Positions 25,670 through 35,211 of a stretch of DNA of 64,000 bases are shown here, piece after piece. Positions within the stretch are counted from its first letter, which is position 1; the number at the start of each line of letters is the position of its first letter. The notes under the pieces are model-generated. The model did no database searches and was not told the DNA's origin. It saw only the letters and a list, made by a program, of their open reading frames with translations. Source of the DNA: Bacteroidota bacterium (GTDB lineage Bacteria; Bacteroidota; Ignavibacteria; UBA10030; UBA6906). Where the stretch lies: assembly GCA_019637975.1 (NCBI GenBank), contig JAHBUR010000001.1, positions 78,444 through 142,443 of the forward strand, given 5' to 3'. Made by a program: the position numbers and the translations under genes.

Positions 25670-26505
25670 GCTATACGAACCCTTCGTGTTTTCAGATGTG
25701 CAGCCTGCTCTGCTATGCGACCTGCGAGCATGTTCATCGAAAGTGATGCTCCGCAGAGGGGGAATTCCTTTAGAACCGGCGATTGCCGTGCTACAGCTTT
25801 CGCGACGCTGATATCGTACGGGATTGAGCAGAGATAATGAAGATGCTTCTTCAGAAAATGATTCACTGCCGTTTGCAATTTCATTGCAGCATCATCTGCG
25901 TCGGCAGGAGTTCGGGCTCCATTGACCACAATTTTCAAGGGAACAAATTCGTCGGCAAGTGTAATCAACTTGATCAATGCATAGGCGTCCATTATCGCTG
26001 TCGGCTCGGGACTGGTGATGACAAGTGTCTCGTGTGAACGAACTGCAAAGTTGATGATATCCTCCCGTATTCCCGCCGAAGTATCAATGACCAGGTAGTC
26101 GTAGTGTCGATCCAAGTCAGCGATGTCATTGAGCAATTCCGTCTGCTTCTCCAACGTCATTACCGGATACTCGCGATCGCCGGAATTACCCGGCAGGATG
26201 CTGAAGTTCTTGGTAACCGGCATGATGACGTCTTCAATATCCTTCTCCCCCCGGAGGATGTCGCCAAGCCGCAGCTTCGGCGAAATCCCCGCCAGCACAT
26301 CGATATTCCCCAGGTTCTCGTCTGCATCGAGCAATAGCGATGTGCCGCCCAGTTCCGCCAAACGCAACGCAAGATTCAGCGCTACGGTGCTTTTTCCTAC
26401 GCCTCCCTTCCCGCTGGCAACGGTGATGATATGCGGCTTCATCGCAGAATTCCTTCTGCAATTTTTCTCCGCTATTTCCCGTAGGCGGGTCGCCTGGTCA
26501 AACAT
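25666..26505 (-). CDS. flhG: Flagellar number regulator FlhG (FleN/MinD-like ATPase)
   Basis: A 279-residue MinD-family ATPase controlling flagellar number and place. The N-terminal FDQATRLREI matches the DQAxxLR motif through which FlhG activates FlhF. The deviant Walker A SGKGGVGKST follows at ~residue 32, then LLLDADENLGNID and a DTSAGI switch. The C-terminal helix may be a weak membrane-targeting segment. It overlaps flhF by 8 bases. In several species FleN/FlhG also restrains the master sigma-54 regulator, fitting the sigma-54 activators here. Confidence 0.93.
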   Translation of the reverse strand: MFDQATRLREIAEKNCRRNSAMKPHIITVASGKGGVGKSTVALNLALRLAELGGTSLLLDADENLGNIDVLAGISPKLRLGDILRGEKDIEDVIMPVTKNFSILPGNSGDREYPVMTLEKQTELLNDIADLDRHYDYLVIDTSAGIREDIINFAVRSHETLVITSPEPTAIMDAYALIKLITLADEFVPLKIVVNGARTPADADDAAMKLQTAVNHFLKKHLHYLCSIPYDISVAKAVARQSPVLKEFPLCGASLSMNMLAGRIAEQAAHLKTRRVRIA

Positions 26506-27739
26506 TCGTTAACTCTCCGGTGTATACCATCTGTGCAAGATGCACATTGCTTGCCACTTTGATATCATCAGGAACGCTTTGTCCTGTGGTGATATACGAG
26601 ATTGGAATTCCTGACCTATGCGCAATATTGACCATTTGGCCGAATGTTACAGCCTCGTCGAGTTTCGAGAAGATGACCCGGTTCGGCGTAACGACTTTGA
26701 ACCGCTCGAGTATTTCCTCCAACGCCCGGCTTTGAGTTGAAGAGTTGAGAACAAGATGAACTTCGTGAGGATTGGCAGCGCCTACGAACTTTGCCAATTC
26801 ATTGATCTCTCTCTTCATTCGCTGGCTTCTTCCAACTGTGTCGATGAGGACAACGTCCTTTCCTTTGAAAGATGATAGAGCCGATTTCATCTCGGCGGGC
26901 TTGTACACGACTTCCATCGGGATATCGGCGATTGCCGCGAAGGTTCTTAACTGCTCGATGGCGCCGATTCGATACGTGTCTGCCGATATCAAGGCAACAT
27001 TCTGCTTGTGGATCAGCTTATGGATGGCAGCGAGCTTAGCCACCGTTGTTGTCTTTCCGACCCCGGTAGGGCCCACCAACGCGATAATCCGGGGCTTCTT
27101 GGATGATGATGGAGAAGGCAACGTCTTGAACATACCGGAAAGAGTCCGCAACAGATGTTGCTCGACATCCTTCTTGTTTCCAAGGCGATCCTCTCCCAAC
27201 GAGCGGTACGCACCTTGGACGAGTTCCGACACAATGTGTTCATTCACATCCTGCCCGACGAGCTTTGTATATGCGCTTTTCAAATGTTCCGGCAGGGTCG
27301 GCATTTTGCTGTACTTGAGATGGATGGCAATTTCCTCAACCACGCTTCGCAACTGCTCGACCTCCCCTTTCAAATCGTGGTACTCAGCCAGACCGTTCGC
27401 AGATTGCGAACCAGTCCTTCCCGGATGCCGCTCACGGGTTCGATGCTCGAACTGCCTCGCCACTTTTTGCAGGCTTGCGAATGTGTTCTCGCCACCGTGT
27501 ATCTCAGGCGATGTCGGGCTGACTCCGGCGCGGGCCAAGTGTCGCGGGAAATCCGAGTCTGCCGCCACCTCTTCATCAATTGCAGCAGTAATCTCAAACT
27601 CATCTTTACGAAGAAAGTTGAGTACTCCACCTTTTGGAACTGTTCTGGTATTCAGGATGATCGCATTCTCTCCCAATTCACTTCTCATTACATCTGTCGC
27701 CGCTTTGAGAGTGGTTCCGGTGAATTTTTTAATCTGCAT
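26498..27739 (-). CDS. flhF: Flagellar SRP-like GTPase FlhF
   Basis: A 413-residue SRP-type GTPase that marks where flagella are built. The N-terminal basic B domain (~1-100) starts MQIKKFTGTTLKAATDVM. The NG domain (~190-405) has P-loop VGPTGVGKTTT, ISADTYRIGAIEQL, DTVGRS, and SKLDEA as the G4 motif. It overlaps flhA by 11 bases and flhG by 8. With FlhG, it forms the usual pair setting flagellar number and polar or peritrichous pattern. Confidence 0.96.
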   Translation of the reverse strand: MQIKKFTGTTLKAATDVMRSELGENAIILNTRTVPKGGVLNFLRKDEFEITAAIDEEVAADSDFPRHLARAGVSPTSPEIHGGENTFASLQKVARQFEHRTRERHPGRTGSQSANGLAEYHDLKGEVEQLRSVVEEIAIHLKYSKMPTLPEHLKSAYTKLVGQDVNEHIVSELVQGAYRSLGEDRLGNKKDVEQHLLRTLSGMFKTLPSPSSSKKPRIIALVGPTGVGKTTTVAKLAAIHKLIHKQNVALISADTYRIGAIEQLRTFAAIADIPMEVVYKPAEMKSALSSFKGKDVVLIDTVGRSQRMKREINELAKFVGAANPHEVHLVLNSSTQSRALEEILERFKVVTPNRVIFSKLDEAVTFGQMVNIAHRSGIPISYITTGQSVPDDIKVASNVHLAQMVYTGELTNV

Positions 27740-29822
27740 TGCTTGCCTCCAGTTTTCCTATGAATTCAATTTCTGTTTCGGGCGGCAGTTCTGTAAACGA
27801 TAACACTGCAACGTTCGGAAACGATGTTCGAATCAAACGATAAAAGTAGGGCCTGACAGTCGCAACACATAAAACAACCGGCTGATATCCTCCTGCCATC
27901 ATTATTTCGACGTTGGCTGTCAGGCTTCTTTGTATCTCTTGAATCATTTCGGGCGCCAAACCGAGACTTGGACTGCTTTCGCGTTGATTCTGCAGGGCGT
28001 TGGTGATCACTTGCTCAAGCCGCGGGTCCATTGCAATTGCGTGCAGCACACCCTTTCCGTCCTTGTACATCCGGGCAATGGTATCCGAAAGGGAATGACG
28101 GACATACTCTGTCAGTACGTCAACATTCTTTGTCACCTTCGCGTAGTCGCATAGCGACTCAAGAATGGTGACAAGATCTCGTACCGGAATTCCTTCCTTC
28201 AATAAATTCTGTAGCACCTTTTGAATTGTTCCGAACGGAAGTGATTCCGGGTTGATTTCGTCAACAATGGCCGGGTATTCCTTCTTCAGATTTTCAATGA
28301 GTTTCTTCGTCTCTTGCCGGCCAAGAATCTTGTCGCAATTGCGACGCAATACTTCCTGAAGGTGTGTGGAGAGAACCGCTGCCGGCTCCACCACCGTATA
28401 GCCCGCCATTTCCGCATGATCACGCTCGTGCGAGCCAATCCAGATTGCCGGCAAACCAAACGCAGGCTCTTTTGCGGCAATACCTTTGATATCTTCACCT
28501 GCAACTCCGGGGTTCATTGCAAGCAGCCGATCAACCATAAGAGTGTTCGTGACAACAACATTCCCGCGGATCTTGATTACATATTGATTGGGATCGAGCT
28601 GAAGGTTATCGCGTACACGGACAGGAGGAATGATAATGCCCAGATCCATCGCAAGTTGTTTGCGGAGGTTCGTTATCCGATTGAACAAATCTCCACCCTG
28701 TATTTCATCAACCAGAGAAATCAACCCGTATCCGATTTCCACCTCCAACGGATCAACTTGGAGATAATCCTCTATCTGCTCTTGTTTCGGAGTTGCAGGA
28801 GCCGGCGGTTTTGCTTTCTCGAGCGCTGCATGCTTGCTATCGCGCATATTGACGAATCCTATCGATCCGGTAAGCCCGGCAAGTAACAGGAACGGAATTG
28901 TCGGAAGACCTGGCACAATCGCAAAGAGCCCCAACGCTCCGGAAACGATCAATAACGGTTTCGGTTTTCCCAGCAATTGCGTCCGCATTTCAATATCAAG
29001 GGCAGTCCCCGACGCGCTGCGTGTCACAATCATACCGGCGGCAGTTGACACAATGAGAGCGGGGATTTGCGACACGAGCCCGTCGCCCACCGTCAGTAAT
29101 GTGTAGTTTTGCAGAGCATCGGTAAATGGCATTCCCCGTTGCACAATACCAATCACAAACCCGCCGACGATGTTGACAAGGTTAATCAAGAGCCCGGCGA
29201 TTGCATCCCCCTTGACGAACTTGCTTGCACCGTCCATTGCTCCATGAAACTCTGCTTCACGGGCGATTTCACGTCGACGCTGACGGGCCTGATCTTCGGT
29301 GATAAGACCCGCATTCATGTCAGCGTCGATTGCCATTTGCTTGCCGGGCATTGCATCGAGAGTGAAGCGTGCCGCGACCTCCGCAATCCGTCCGGCTCCT
29401 TTTACAATCACAATGAACTGAATGATGACGAGAATGATGAAGATGATGAATCCGACGACGTAGTTTCCCTGGACCACGAATATGCCGAAGGCATTGATCA
29501 CTTCACCTGCATACCCTTCGCCCAGAATCAAGCGTGTTGAAGCAACGTTGAGCGATAAGCGGAAGATAGTGAGTATCAGGAGGAGGCCGGGAAAGACCGA
29601 CAGTTCCAACGGATGCGTGATGTACATCGACACCGTCAGAATGAGGATGGCAATGGTGATGTTCGTAGCAAGCAACACATCCAACATCAGCGGAGGCAGC
29701 GGAATGATCATCATTGCGAGGATGAGTATCACGCCGCCTGCAAGTACGAAGTCGGAGTTCTTGCTCAGCATCTTCATTGGTGCCGAGTCGAGAAACCCCC
29801 TGTTGTAAACCGCTGATTCCAT
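27729..29822 (-). CDS. flhA: Flagellar export gate protein FlhA
   Basis: A 697-residue inner-membrane protein of the type III export gate. Eight membrane helices occupy roughly the first 330 residues, including the FHIPEP-type segment ending in KGAGRIAEVAARFTLDAMPGKQMAIDADMNAG, where the conserved charged loop is visible. The cytoplasmic domain (~350-697) forms the nonameric ring that docks chaperones. Length is normal. It starts 3 bases after the flhB stop. An alternate ATG 15 codons inside is possible. Confidence 0.97.
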   Translation of the reverse strand: MESAVYNRGFLDSAPMKMLSKNSDFVLAGGVILILAMMIIPLPPLMLDVLLATNITIAILILTVSMYITHPLELSVFPGLLLILTIFRLSLNVASTRLILGEGYAGEVINAFGIFVVQGNYVVGFIIFIILVIIQFIVIVKGAGRIAEVAARFTLDAMPGKQMAIDADMNAGLITEDQARQRRREIAREAEFHGAMDGASKFVKGDAIAGLLINLVNIVGGFVIGIVQRGMPFTDALQNYTLLTVGDGLVSQIPALIVSTAAGMIVTRSASGTALDIEMRTQLLGKPKPLLIVSGALGLFAIVPGLPTIPFLLLAGLTGSIGFVNMRDSKHAALEKAKPPAPATPKQEQIEDYLQVDPLEVEIGYGLISLVDEIQGGDLFNRITNLRKQLAMDLGIIIPPVRVRDNLQLDPNQYVIKIRGNVVVTNTLMVDRLLAMNPGVAGEDIKGIAAKEPAFGLPAIWIGSHERDHAEMAGYTVVEPAAVLSTHLQEVLRRNCDKILGRQETKKLIENLKKEYPAIVDEINPESLPFGTIQKVLQNLLKEGIPVRDLVTILESLCDYAKVTKNVDVLTEYVRHSLSDTIARMYKDGKGVLHAIAMDPRLEQVITNALQNQRESSPSLGLAPEMIQEIQRSLTANVEIMMAGGYQPVVLCVATVRPYFYRLIRTSFPNVAVLSFTELPPETEIEFIGKLEASNAD

Positions 29823-29825
29823 TGT

Positions 29826-30920
29826 CTAATTCACACTGAACATTGACTTTCCTGTTTCACGCAGACGATACACGTATGCAAGAACCTGGGCAACAACCTG
29901 GAATAGTTTTTCCGGAATTTCCTCGCCTACTTCCACCGTCTTATACAACATTTGCGCGAGGGGCTTGTCCTCGACAATCGGGACATTGTTTTCCTGAGCG
30001 ATATTCTTGATGCGCTGCGCGATGAGATCAACACCTTTTGCAACAACTTTCGGTGCGCCCATCTTCGCCATTTCGTATTTGATGGCAACCGCGAAGTGCG
30101 TCGGGTTTGTAATCACGACATCGGCTTTGGGAACATCCTGCATCATGCGGCGATACGCAATCTGGCGCTGGATCGTTCTGATACGTCCCTTAATCAACGG
30201 GTCGCCCTCTGACTGTTTCATTTCTTCCTTCACTTCGTGCTTTGTCATGCGCAGCTTCTTTTCGAATTCAAATCGCTGGAAAGCATAATCGGCGGCAGCA
30301 ATGACAAAAAAGGCGAGCCCGACTTTCAATCCTACCGTTACAGACGCAACCGACATGAACTCTACAATTCCGTTTACCGCCCCGTCTGCCAAAGAGAGGG
30401 ATTCGGACACGACATCATGCATGGAACCATAGGCAACCGCTGCGATCACGGATATTTTGAGCAGGCCTTTCATCACTTCAACGATAGAATGTTTTGAAGC
30501 CAGAATGCGTTTCAGCCCTTTCAGAACATTAAGCTTGGTAAACTTTGGCCGCAACGGCTCCCACGTAAACAAGAGTCCAACCTGGGCAATATTCGAAATC
30601 AAGCCAACTGCCATCACGGCAAGCAGCAGGGGGGCAAGAATGAGCGCAAACGAAACAATCCCCTCCCGAAGAATGAAATGCAGGTTGGCGCTGCTGAGCT
30701 CGATCTGCCCAACGTTCGAAAACACGGAGCGCCCGATTGCGGCAAGCTTCAACGCAACCGTCGAGCCTCCCAAGTACAACACCAGCAGGCCGAACACAAG
30801 AACAGTCGCCGAATTCAAGTCCGTTGACTTGGCAACACTTCCTTTCTTGCGAGTATCGTCTTTCTTCTTCTGACTCGCCGGTTCGGTTTTTTCTTCAGCC
30901 GATGATTCGAATTCTGCCAT
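29826..30920 (-). CDS. flhB: Flagellar export switch protein FlhB
   Basis: A 364-residue export gate protein with four membrane helices and a cytoplasmic domain that self-cleaves in the NPTH motif (VVITNPTHFAVA), switching export from hook to filament substrates. The N-terminus ESSAEEKTEPASQKKKDDTRKKG is typical. The C-terminal LPIVEDKPLAQ-type segment (VPIVEDKPLAQMLY) is present. It is set between fliR and flhA with 3-base gaps. Confidence 0.97.
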   Translation of the reverse strand: MAEFESSAEEKTEPASQKKKDDTRKKGSVAKSTDLNSATVLVFGLLVLYLGGSTVALKLAAIGRSVFSNVGQIELSSANLHFILREGIVSFALILAPLLLAVMAVGLISNIAQVGLLFTWEPLRPKFTKLNVLKGLKRILASKHSIVEVMKGLLKISVIAAVAYGSMHDVVSESLSLADGAVNGIVEFMSVASVTVGLKVGLAFFVIAAADYAFQRFEFEKKLRMTKHEVKEEMKQSEGDPLIKGRIRTIQRQIAYRRMMQDVPKADVVITNPTHFAVAIKYEMAKMGAPKVVAKGVDLIAQRIKNIAQENNVPIVEDKPLAQMLYKTVEVGEEIPEKLFQVVAQVLAYVYRLRETGKSMFSVN

Positions 30921-30923
30921 CTC

Positions 30924-31691
30924 TTACAATATCCTTATCAACTCAAGTAAGTTGGCCTCGAACGTTGCAAGCAGCTTCTTGAACACGAACACCAACAACG
31001 GAGCAGCCATCATGATCGCGAAGAACCCTGCTCCGATTTTCAGAGGGAACGCGACCATGAAGATGTTCATCTGCGGCATCACGCGGGAAAGAATCGAAAG
31101 CGCAACGCTGATGAGGAACATCGCCACCATTACCGGTGCCGCAAGTTTCACTGCAACAATGAAAATGAACCCTGTGAGTTTCAACATTCCGTCGAAGGCT
31201 GCGGCAGAAAGTGTCAAGCCGCCGATCGGAATTGCCGTATAGCTTAGGTACAGCGCCTCAAGCACAAAATGATGTCCGTTCAGAAGGAGGAAGACCATAA
31301 GCATCATCAAATACATCAACTCGCTAATCACGGAGGTACTTTTGCCTGCTTCAGGATCGAACATCGATGCAGCCGAAAGACCTGTCTCGAGCGAGATCAG
31401 TTCGCCTGCATACCGGACGCCTGCAAACAACAAACCGGTCGCAAATCCGATCAGGATTCCGGCTGCCGCTTCATGAAGAATGAGCAATACAAACGGCAGG
31501 AACTCTATTGTCACAGGCGGCGCATCGCCTGCGGCTACAGGGTATAGGACAAACGAAAAAAACAGGCCAAAGGCTACCTTGACCTGTACCGGAATGCCCT
31601 GATGGCCCAGTATCGGCGCAACAACAATTAACGACGTAATGCGCACGAACAGCAGGAAAAACAGAAGAAGCTGGGAAACGTATACCTCCAT
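30924..31691 (-). CDS. fliR: Flagellar export protein FliR
   Basis: A 255-residue hydrophobic gate protein with about six membrane helices. The start ATG at 31691 (MEVYVSQLLLFFLLFVRITS) agrees with the family; the open frame runs on into fliQ but without support. It contains ELISLETGLSAASMFDPEAG, a FliR hallmark. With FliP and FliQ it forms the FliP5Q4R1 export channel. It ends 3 bases before flhB. Confidence 0.93.
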   Translation of the reverse strand: MEVYVSQLLLFFLLFVRITSLIVVAPILGHQGIPVQVKVAFGLFFSFVLYPVAAGDAPPVTIEFLPFVLLILHEAAAGILIGFATGLLFAGVRYAGELISLETGLSAASMFDPEAGKSTSVISELMYLMMLMVFLLLNGHHFVLEALYLSYTAIPIGGLTLSAAAFDGMLKLTGFIFIVAVKLAAPVMVAMFLISVALSILSRVMPQMNIFMVAFPLKIGAGFFAIMMAAPLLVFVFKKLLATFEANLLELIRIL

Positions 31692-31705
31692 TGTGCTTGC
31701 TGCCG

Positions 31706-31975
31706 TCAGTGTGCGATTGTCGGAATTTGCTGGAAGAGGCTGATCGTAAACCCGAGCAATGTGTCTATCATCCACGGAAGAGTTAATACGAGAATGATAG
31801 CGATAGCAATGAGTTTCGGAACAAACGTCAGCGTGAACTCTTGAATGGATGTTGCGGCCTGCAACACCGAGATAAACAAACCAACAAGCAACGAGGCCAG
31901 AAGAACCGGGGCCGCGACAAGCATTGCGGTGAAAAATGTCTCACGAAACAGGTGGACTACGAATTCGACAGTCAT
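31706..31975 (-). CDS. fliQ: Flagellar export protein FliQ
   Basis: An 89-residue protein with two membrane helices, part of the FliPQR channel. The typical segment LFISVLQAATSIQEFTLTFVPKLIAI is present. Length is exactly that of the family. It lies 9 bases after fliP and 14 before fliR. Confidence 0.97.
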   Translation of the reverse strand: MTVEFVVHLFRETFFTAMLVAAPVLLASLLVGLFISVLQAATSIQEFTLTFVPKLIAIAIILVLTLPWMIDTLLGFTISLFQQIPTIAH

Positions 31976-31984
31976 GTCATCTCC

Positions 31985-32737
31985 TTACTGAAAGCTCTGC
32001 ATCAGCGATTTTACGACGAGGTGCCATCCATCAATCAGAACAAATAGCAATATCTTGAACGGCATTGAGATCATTGCCGGCGGCAACATCATCATACCCA
32101 TCGACATGAGAATACTCGCAACCACCATGTCAATAATGATGAACGGAATGAACAGCATGAACCCTATCTGAAACCCGACGCGCAACTCGCTGATGGCATA
32201 TGCCGGCACCAAAGCATACGTCGGCACTTCCTCGCGGCTCTTGGGCTTGTCGAGATTTGACAGACGGAGGAACAATCCCAAGTCTTCCTCCCGCGTTTGT
32301 TTGAACATGAACTCACGAATCGGTTCAACGCCTTTGTCGTACGCTTCCTCAAGAGTTATCTTCTTCTGAAAATACGGTTGAAGGGCGGAATCGTTTACCT
32401 TGTTCCACGTCGGAGCCATTACGAAGAATGTAAGAAACAACGCCAGCCCGATAAGAACCTGTGAGGGAGGCATTTGTGTCGTTCCCATTGCTTGTTTCAG
32501 AAAATGAAACACCACAATGATGCGTGTGAACGCGGTTGTCAGAATAAGAAGCGCCGGGGCAAGAGAAAGAATAGTCATCAGGAACAGAATCTGAAGCGTG
32601 ATGGACACATCTTCCGGATTCGCCGTTTTGCCCACTTCGACCGAGAGTTTTGGAAGCGGCATGGGTTTGTTCTGGGCATACAACGCGCCCGCGAGAACAA
32701 CACACGCAAGAACCATGAGCAGCAATCTTCTCGTCAT
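31985..32737 (-). CDS. fliP: Flagellar export protein FliP
   Basis: A 250-residue core export channel protein with a cleavable signal peptide (MTRRLLLMVLACVVLAGALYAQ), then four helices. The family block TRIIVVFHFLKQAMGTTQMPPSQ is intact. The start is the ATG at 32737, which overlaps the fliO stop by one base; the longer upstream frame lies within fliO and is not used. FliO at the upstream side is its assembly chaperone. Confidence 0.96.
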   Translation of the reverse strand: MTRRLLLMVLACVVLAGALYAQNKPMPLPKLSVEVGKTANPEDVSITLQILFLMTILSLAPALLILTTAFTRIIVVFHFLKQAMGTTQMPPSQVLIGLALFLTFFVMAPTWNKVNDSALQPYFQKKITLEEAYDKGVEPIREFMFKQTREEDLGLFLRLSNLDKPKSREEVPTYALVPAYAISELRVGFQIGFMLFIPFIIIDMVVASILMSMGMMMLPPAMISMPFKILLFVLIDGWHLVVKSLMQSFQ

Positions 32738-33138
32738 CAGACCCCTTTCGCCGCCACTTTGCTGATTTGCGCCTTGAGCGCATCGGCAAATGAAACGGAG
32801 GTTGATTGCGAGGGTTTTCTTGTAAACCAACCGCCTTGTGCAGACTCACCGGCAAGCCGCTCGTCGATTTGACTCAGACTTGTTGCGTCGCTGATTTCGC
32901 CCAGCGAGTGCATCCCTTCTTCCGACACGCCTATCACGAGAACTTTGTCCATTACCTTGATCACACTGACCGAGCGTTTAGGCTGAATCATCAACGTTCC
33001 AATCACCTTCATCTCAACGATTTGGGATGATGAGGATTGACGTCCGTACATGTACTTCTTCATCACGACCACAACACCGATCATCAGCAAAATGACGGCA
33101 CCGAGAGAGAGAAGAGACTTCACCACGATCCACTCCAT
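32737..33138 (-). CDS. fliO: Flagellar biosynthesis protein FliO
   Basis: A 133-residue protein with one N-terminal membrane helix (~7-26) and a small cytoplasmic domain (VIGTLMIQPKRSVSVIKVMDKVLVIGVSEEGMHSLGEI). This pattern, between fliN and fliP, is FliO, which helps FliP assemble. It overlaps fliN by one base and fliP by one base. Confidence 0.9.
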   Translation of the reverse strand: MEWIVVKSLLSLGAVILLMIGVVVVMKKYMYGRQSSSSQIVEMKVIGTLMIQPKRSVSVIKVMDKVLVIGVSEEGMHSLGEISDATSLSQIDERLAGESAQGGWFTRKPSQSTSVSFADALKAQISKVAAKGV

Positions 33139-33584
33139 CAGGAACCCAGTCCCTTTATGCGTTCCGCTGTCCCGACGAGACTTGTTACGCGGATGGCAAA
33201 ATGTTTGTCGATAACCACGACTTCGCCTTCAGCCATCTTTGTTCCGTTGACAATGATATCAACAGGCTCGCCGGCCATTCTATCGAATTCGATAATCGAG
33301 CCGCGTTTCATGTCGAGAATTCGTCGAATCTCGATGTTCGTCCGGCCAAGCTCAACGGAGACAGACAGATTGATTCCCATAATCAGGTCAAGCTTCTTGT
33401 CCCGATCGCCCGCGCCGGGTTCCGTTGTCTGATCCAACGGCTGGAAACTTGCCTTCTGCATTTCCACATCACCTGTGGAATAAGGAAACAGACGGGCTTC
33501 ACCCTCCGTTTGCTCATTCGCCTTCTCAGCTTCCTGTTGGCGCGGAGGAAACTTCAGGATTTCTTCATCCTTAATTTGATCCAT
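33138..33584 (-). CDS. fliN: Flagellar motor switch protein FliN
   Basis: A 148-residue C-ring protein. The first ~65 residues are a polar, Glu/Gln-rich extension. The C-terminal SpoA domain (~70-145) contains LGRTNIEIRRILDMKRGSIIEFDRMAGEPVDIIVNG. FliN multimers form the base of the C-ring and bind FliH and phospho-CheY. The start lies inside the 3' end of fliM (14-base overlap). Confidence 0.95.
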   Translation of the reverse strand: MDQIKDEEILKFPPRQQEAEKANEQTEGEARLFPYSTGDVEMQKASFQPLDQTTEPGAGDRDKKLDLIMGINLSVSVELGRTNIEIRRILDMKRGSIIEFDRMAGEPVDIIVNGTKMAEGEVVVIDKHFAIRVTSLVGTAERIKGLGS

Positions 33585-34578
33585 GTTGACCTTCTTCCTG
33601 ATTAGTGGTATCTGATAGTATTTGAGTTAACTTCACTGCCGCCCGTCCGTTGGAGATTCCCGGCTTTCCGAGAGCACGCGTTGTGCCGTCAAGTTCGATG
33701 CGAAGATCGCTTGTCGTCGTTGTATCGGTGAGCAACACGTCGCCGGGCTCCAAATTCATCAATTGCTGCACTGTAAGTGTCGTGTCGCCAAGCATGCACA
33801 CGAGGGGAAGCCTTGTGGTTTCCAATGTCTTCATAACGACGACGCGGGATTCGGTATGGCCGGGACTCGAATCCACGCCGGCAGAGTGTTGCACGTGGAG
33901 TTTGGCAAGAATATCTTCAAAAGCAAAGGTTGGAAGGCAGATGTTCATAGTATACGGCTGCCCGTCGATAGTCAGTTCGAACGATACAACGAGAACAATC
34001 TCACTTGTCGGAGCGATCTGAAGAAAGTCGCCTTCGGTCTCATAGCGTTCCAACTCGAATTTCCGGTCGATGATTGTCGCCCAGGCACGATCCATATCGG
34101 CAAGAGCACGGAGAACAATTCCGCGGGTAATGTTCTGTTCAATCTTCGTGATGGAGCGGGGAGGCAAATTCGGATCGGCAGTTCCCCCAAGCATTCGTGC
34201 TATAACGGCAAGGACCAGTGATGGACTCAATTCCAAAACGCCCTGTGCCTCGGATTCGCCCATCCGAAAAACATACAGGCAACTCGGCTTTGTCGTGGAT
34301 GCAAGATATTGCGAGTAGAACATCTGCTGCACATCCGTCACACTGACCGAGACCCGGGCTTGCAGGCTTGACAGCAGGTAAGAGCCGAACGCCTCCGCAA
34401 ATGTTGTATACACGGCATTCAACGCTTGCAACTGTCGTTTCGAAATCCGGTTCGGAATCTGGAAGTCGAAAGGAAGGATTTCGCGGTCAGTTCCGGGATT
34501 TGCATCCGTCGCCTCGTCTCCCTTCTTCATTCCCGAAAGAAGACTGTCAATTTCCTGTTGTGAGAGTATGCCCGCCAT
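33571..34578 (-). CDS. fliM: Flagellar motor switch protein FliM
   Basis: A 335-residue C-ring protein. Its N-terminus LSQQEIDSLL matches the CheY-binding motif, although no che genes occur in the window, so chemotaxis genes probably lie elsewhere. The middle domain (~45-220) contacts FliG and the C-terminal SpoA domain pairs with FliN. The tail after ~residue 310 is a Ser/Asn/Gln-rich extension. An alternative start would not fit the EIDSLL position. Confidence 0.96.
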   Translation of the reverse strand: MAGILSQQEIDSLLSGMKKGDEATDANPGTDREILPFDFQIPNRISKRQLQALNAVYTTFAEAFGSYLLSSLQARVSVSVTDVQQMFYSQYLASTTKPSCLYVFRMGESEAQGVLELSPSLVLAVIARMLGGTADPNLPPRSITKIEQNITRGIVLRALADMDRAWATIIDRKFELERYETEGDFLQIAPTSEIVLVVSFELTIDGQPYTMNICLPTFAFEDILAKLHVQHSAGVDSSPGHTESRVVVMKTLETTRLPLVCMLGDTTLTVQQLMNLEPGDVLLTDTTTTSDLRIELDGTTRALGKPGISNGRAAVKLTQILSDTTNQEEGQHGSN

Positions 34579-34589
34579 TGTGCTGTTTC

Positions 34590-35132
34590 TTATTGGATGA
34601 TATATTTACTGAAGTACACACTCTGAAGCGTTCCATGATCCACGAGATTTGCGACCTTACCGGCGATCTCTTCGCGCAGACTCTCACGCTTCGAGACATC
34701 AATCAACTGATCCATCGTTTTGCTTGTGAGTATCGAGTTGAGAGCATCACGTACAGCCATCTCCTTTTTCTCCAGACTCTTCAACGCGTCGTTGCTGCTC
34801 AAGTCGAATGCTATCGTTGTAAGGAGGTAGCGTTGGCCGTTTGTTGCGGCCGGATTGATGATGAGATCCTTAACCGCATAGATATGCTGCTCTTTCGATT
34901 CCTTTTTGTCGGTTTTCGCGGCTTCCTGTTCGTGACCTGATTGCTCCACGGCGGGTTCAGTCTGGTTTTGTGCCGCAACCGGAACGACGAACTTTGCAAC
35001 CAGAAAATAGACAACGACAAACTGCACAAGGAAAACAGGAATGCCGAATATCAGTATCCTCTTGCCGAGGCCGTCCTTTTTGCTTTCGGGTGTTTCTGCG
35101 GGTTGTTCAGGTGTGGGTTTCTCGTCTGCCAT
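34590..35132 (-). CDS. fliL: Flagellar basal body protein FliL
   Basis: A 180-residue single-span inner-membrane protein that surrounds and supports stators. After a Glu/Pro-rich N-terminus there is a membrane helix at ~27-50, then a periplasmic stomatin-like domain (AVKDLIINPAATNGQRYLLTTIAFDLSS). It is the first gene of the fliL-M-N-O-P-Q-R-flhBA-flhF-flhG-fliA run. A sigma-28 type promoter is visible 53-79 bases upstream of its ATG. Confidence 0.93.
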   Translation of the reverse strand: MADEKPTPEQPAETPESKKDGLGKRILIFGIPVFLVQFVVVYFLVAKFVVPVAAQNQTEPAVEQSGHEQEAAKTDKKESKEQHIYAVKDLIINPAATNGQRYLLTTIAFDLSSNDALKSLEKKEMAVRDALNSILTSKTMDQLIDVSKRESLREEIAGKVANLVDHGTLQSVYFSKYIIQ

Positions 35133-35184
35133 GATAGTTCTTCGTTATTGAATATTTCTGCAAGCAGAGAGGTCAAACCGTATG

Positions 35185-35211
35185 CCATCGGCATCTTTTT
35201 GAAAATCTTTA
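35185..35211 (-). promoter_or_regulatory. Sigma-28 (FliA) promoter for the fliL operon
   Basis: On the minus strand: TAAAGATT, 11 bases, GCCGATGG. The E. coli FliA consensus is TAAAGTTT-N11-GCCGATAA, so 12 of 16 fixed positions agree, including the GCCGAT core and exact spacing. It lies 53 bases upstream of the fliL ATG. Confidence 0.75.

Noticed and set aside
26772..27803. Plus-strand open frame of ~340 codons opposite flhF
   Set aside because: It is antisense to a clear flhF with intact motifs; no SD, no domain, and composition of a shadow frame.
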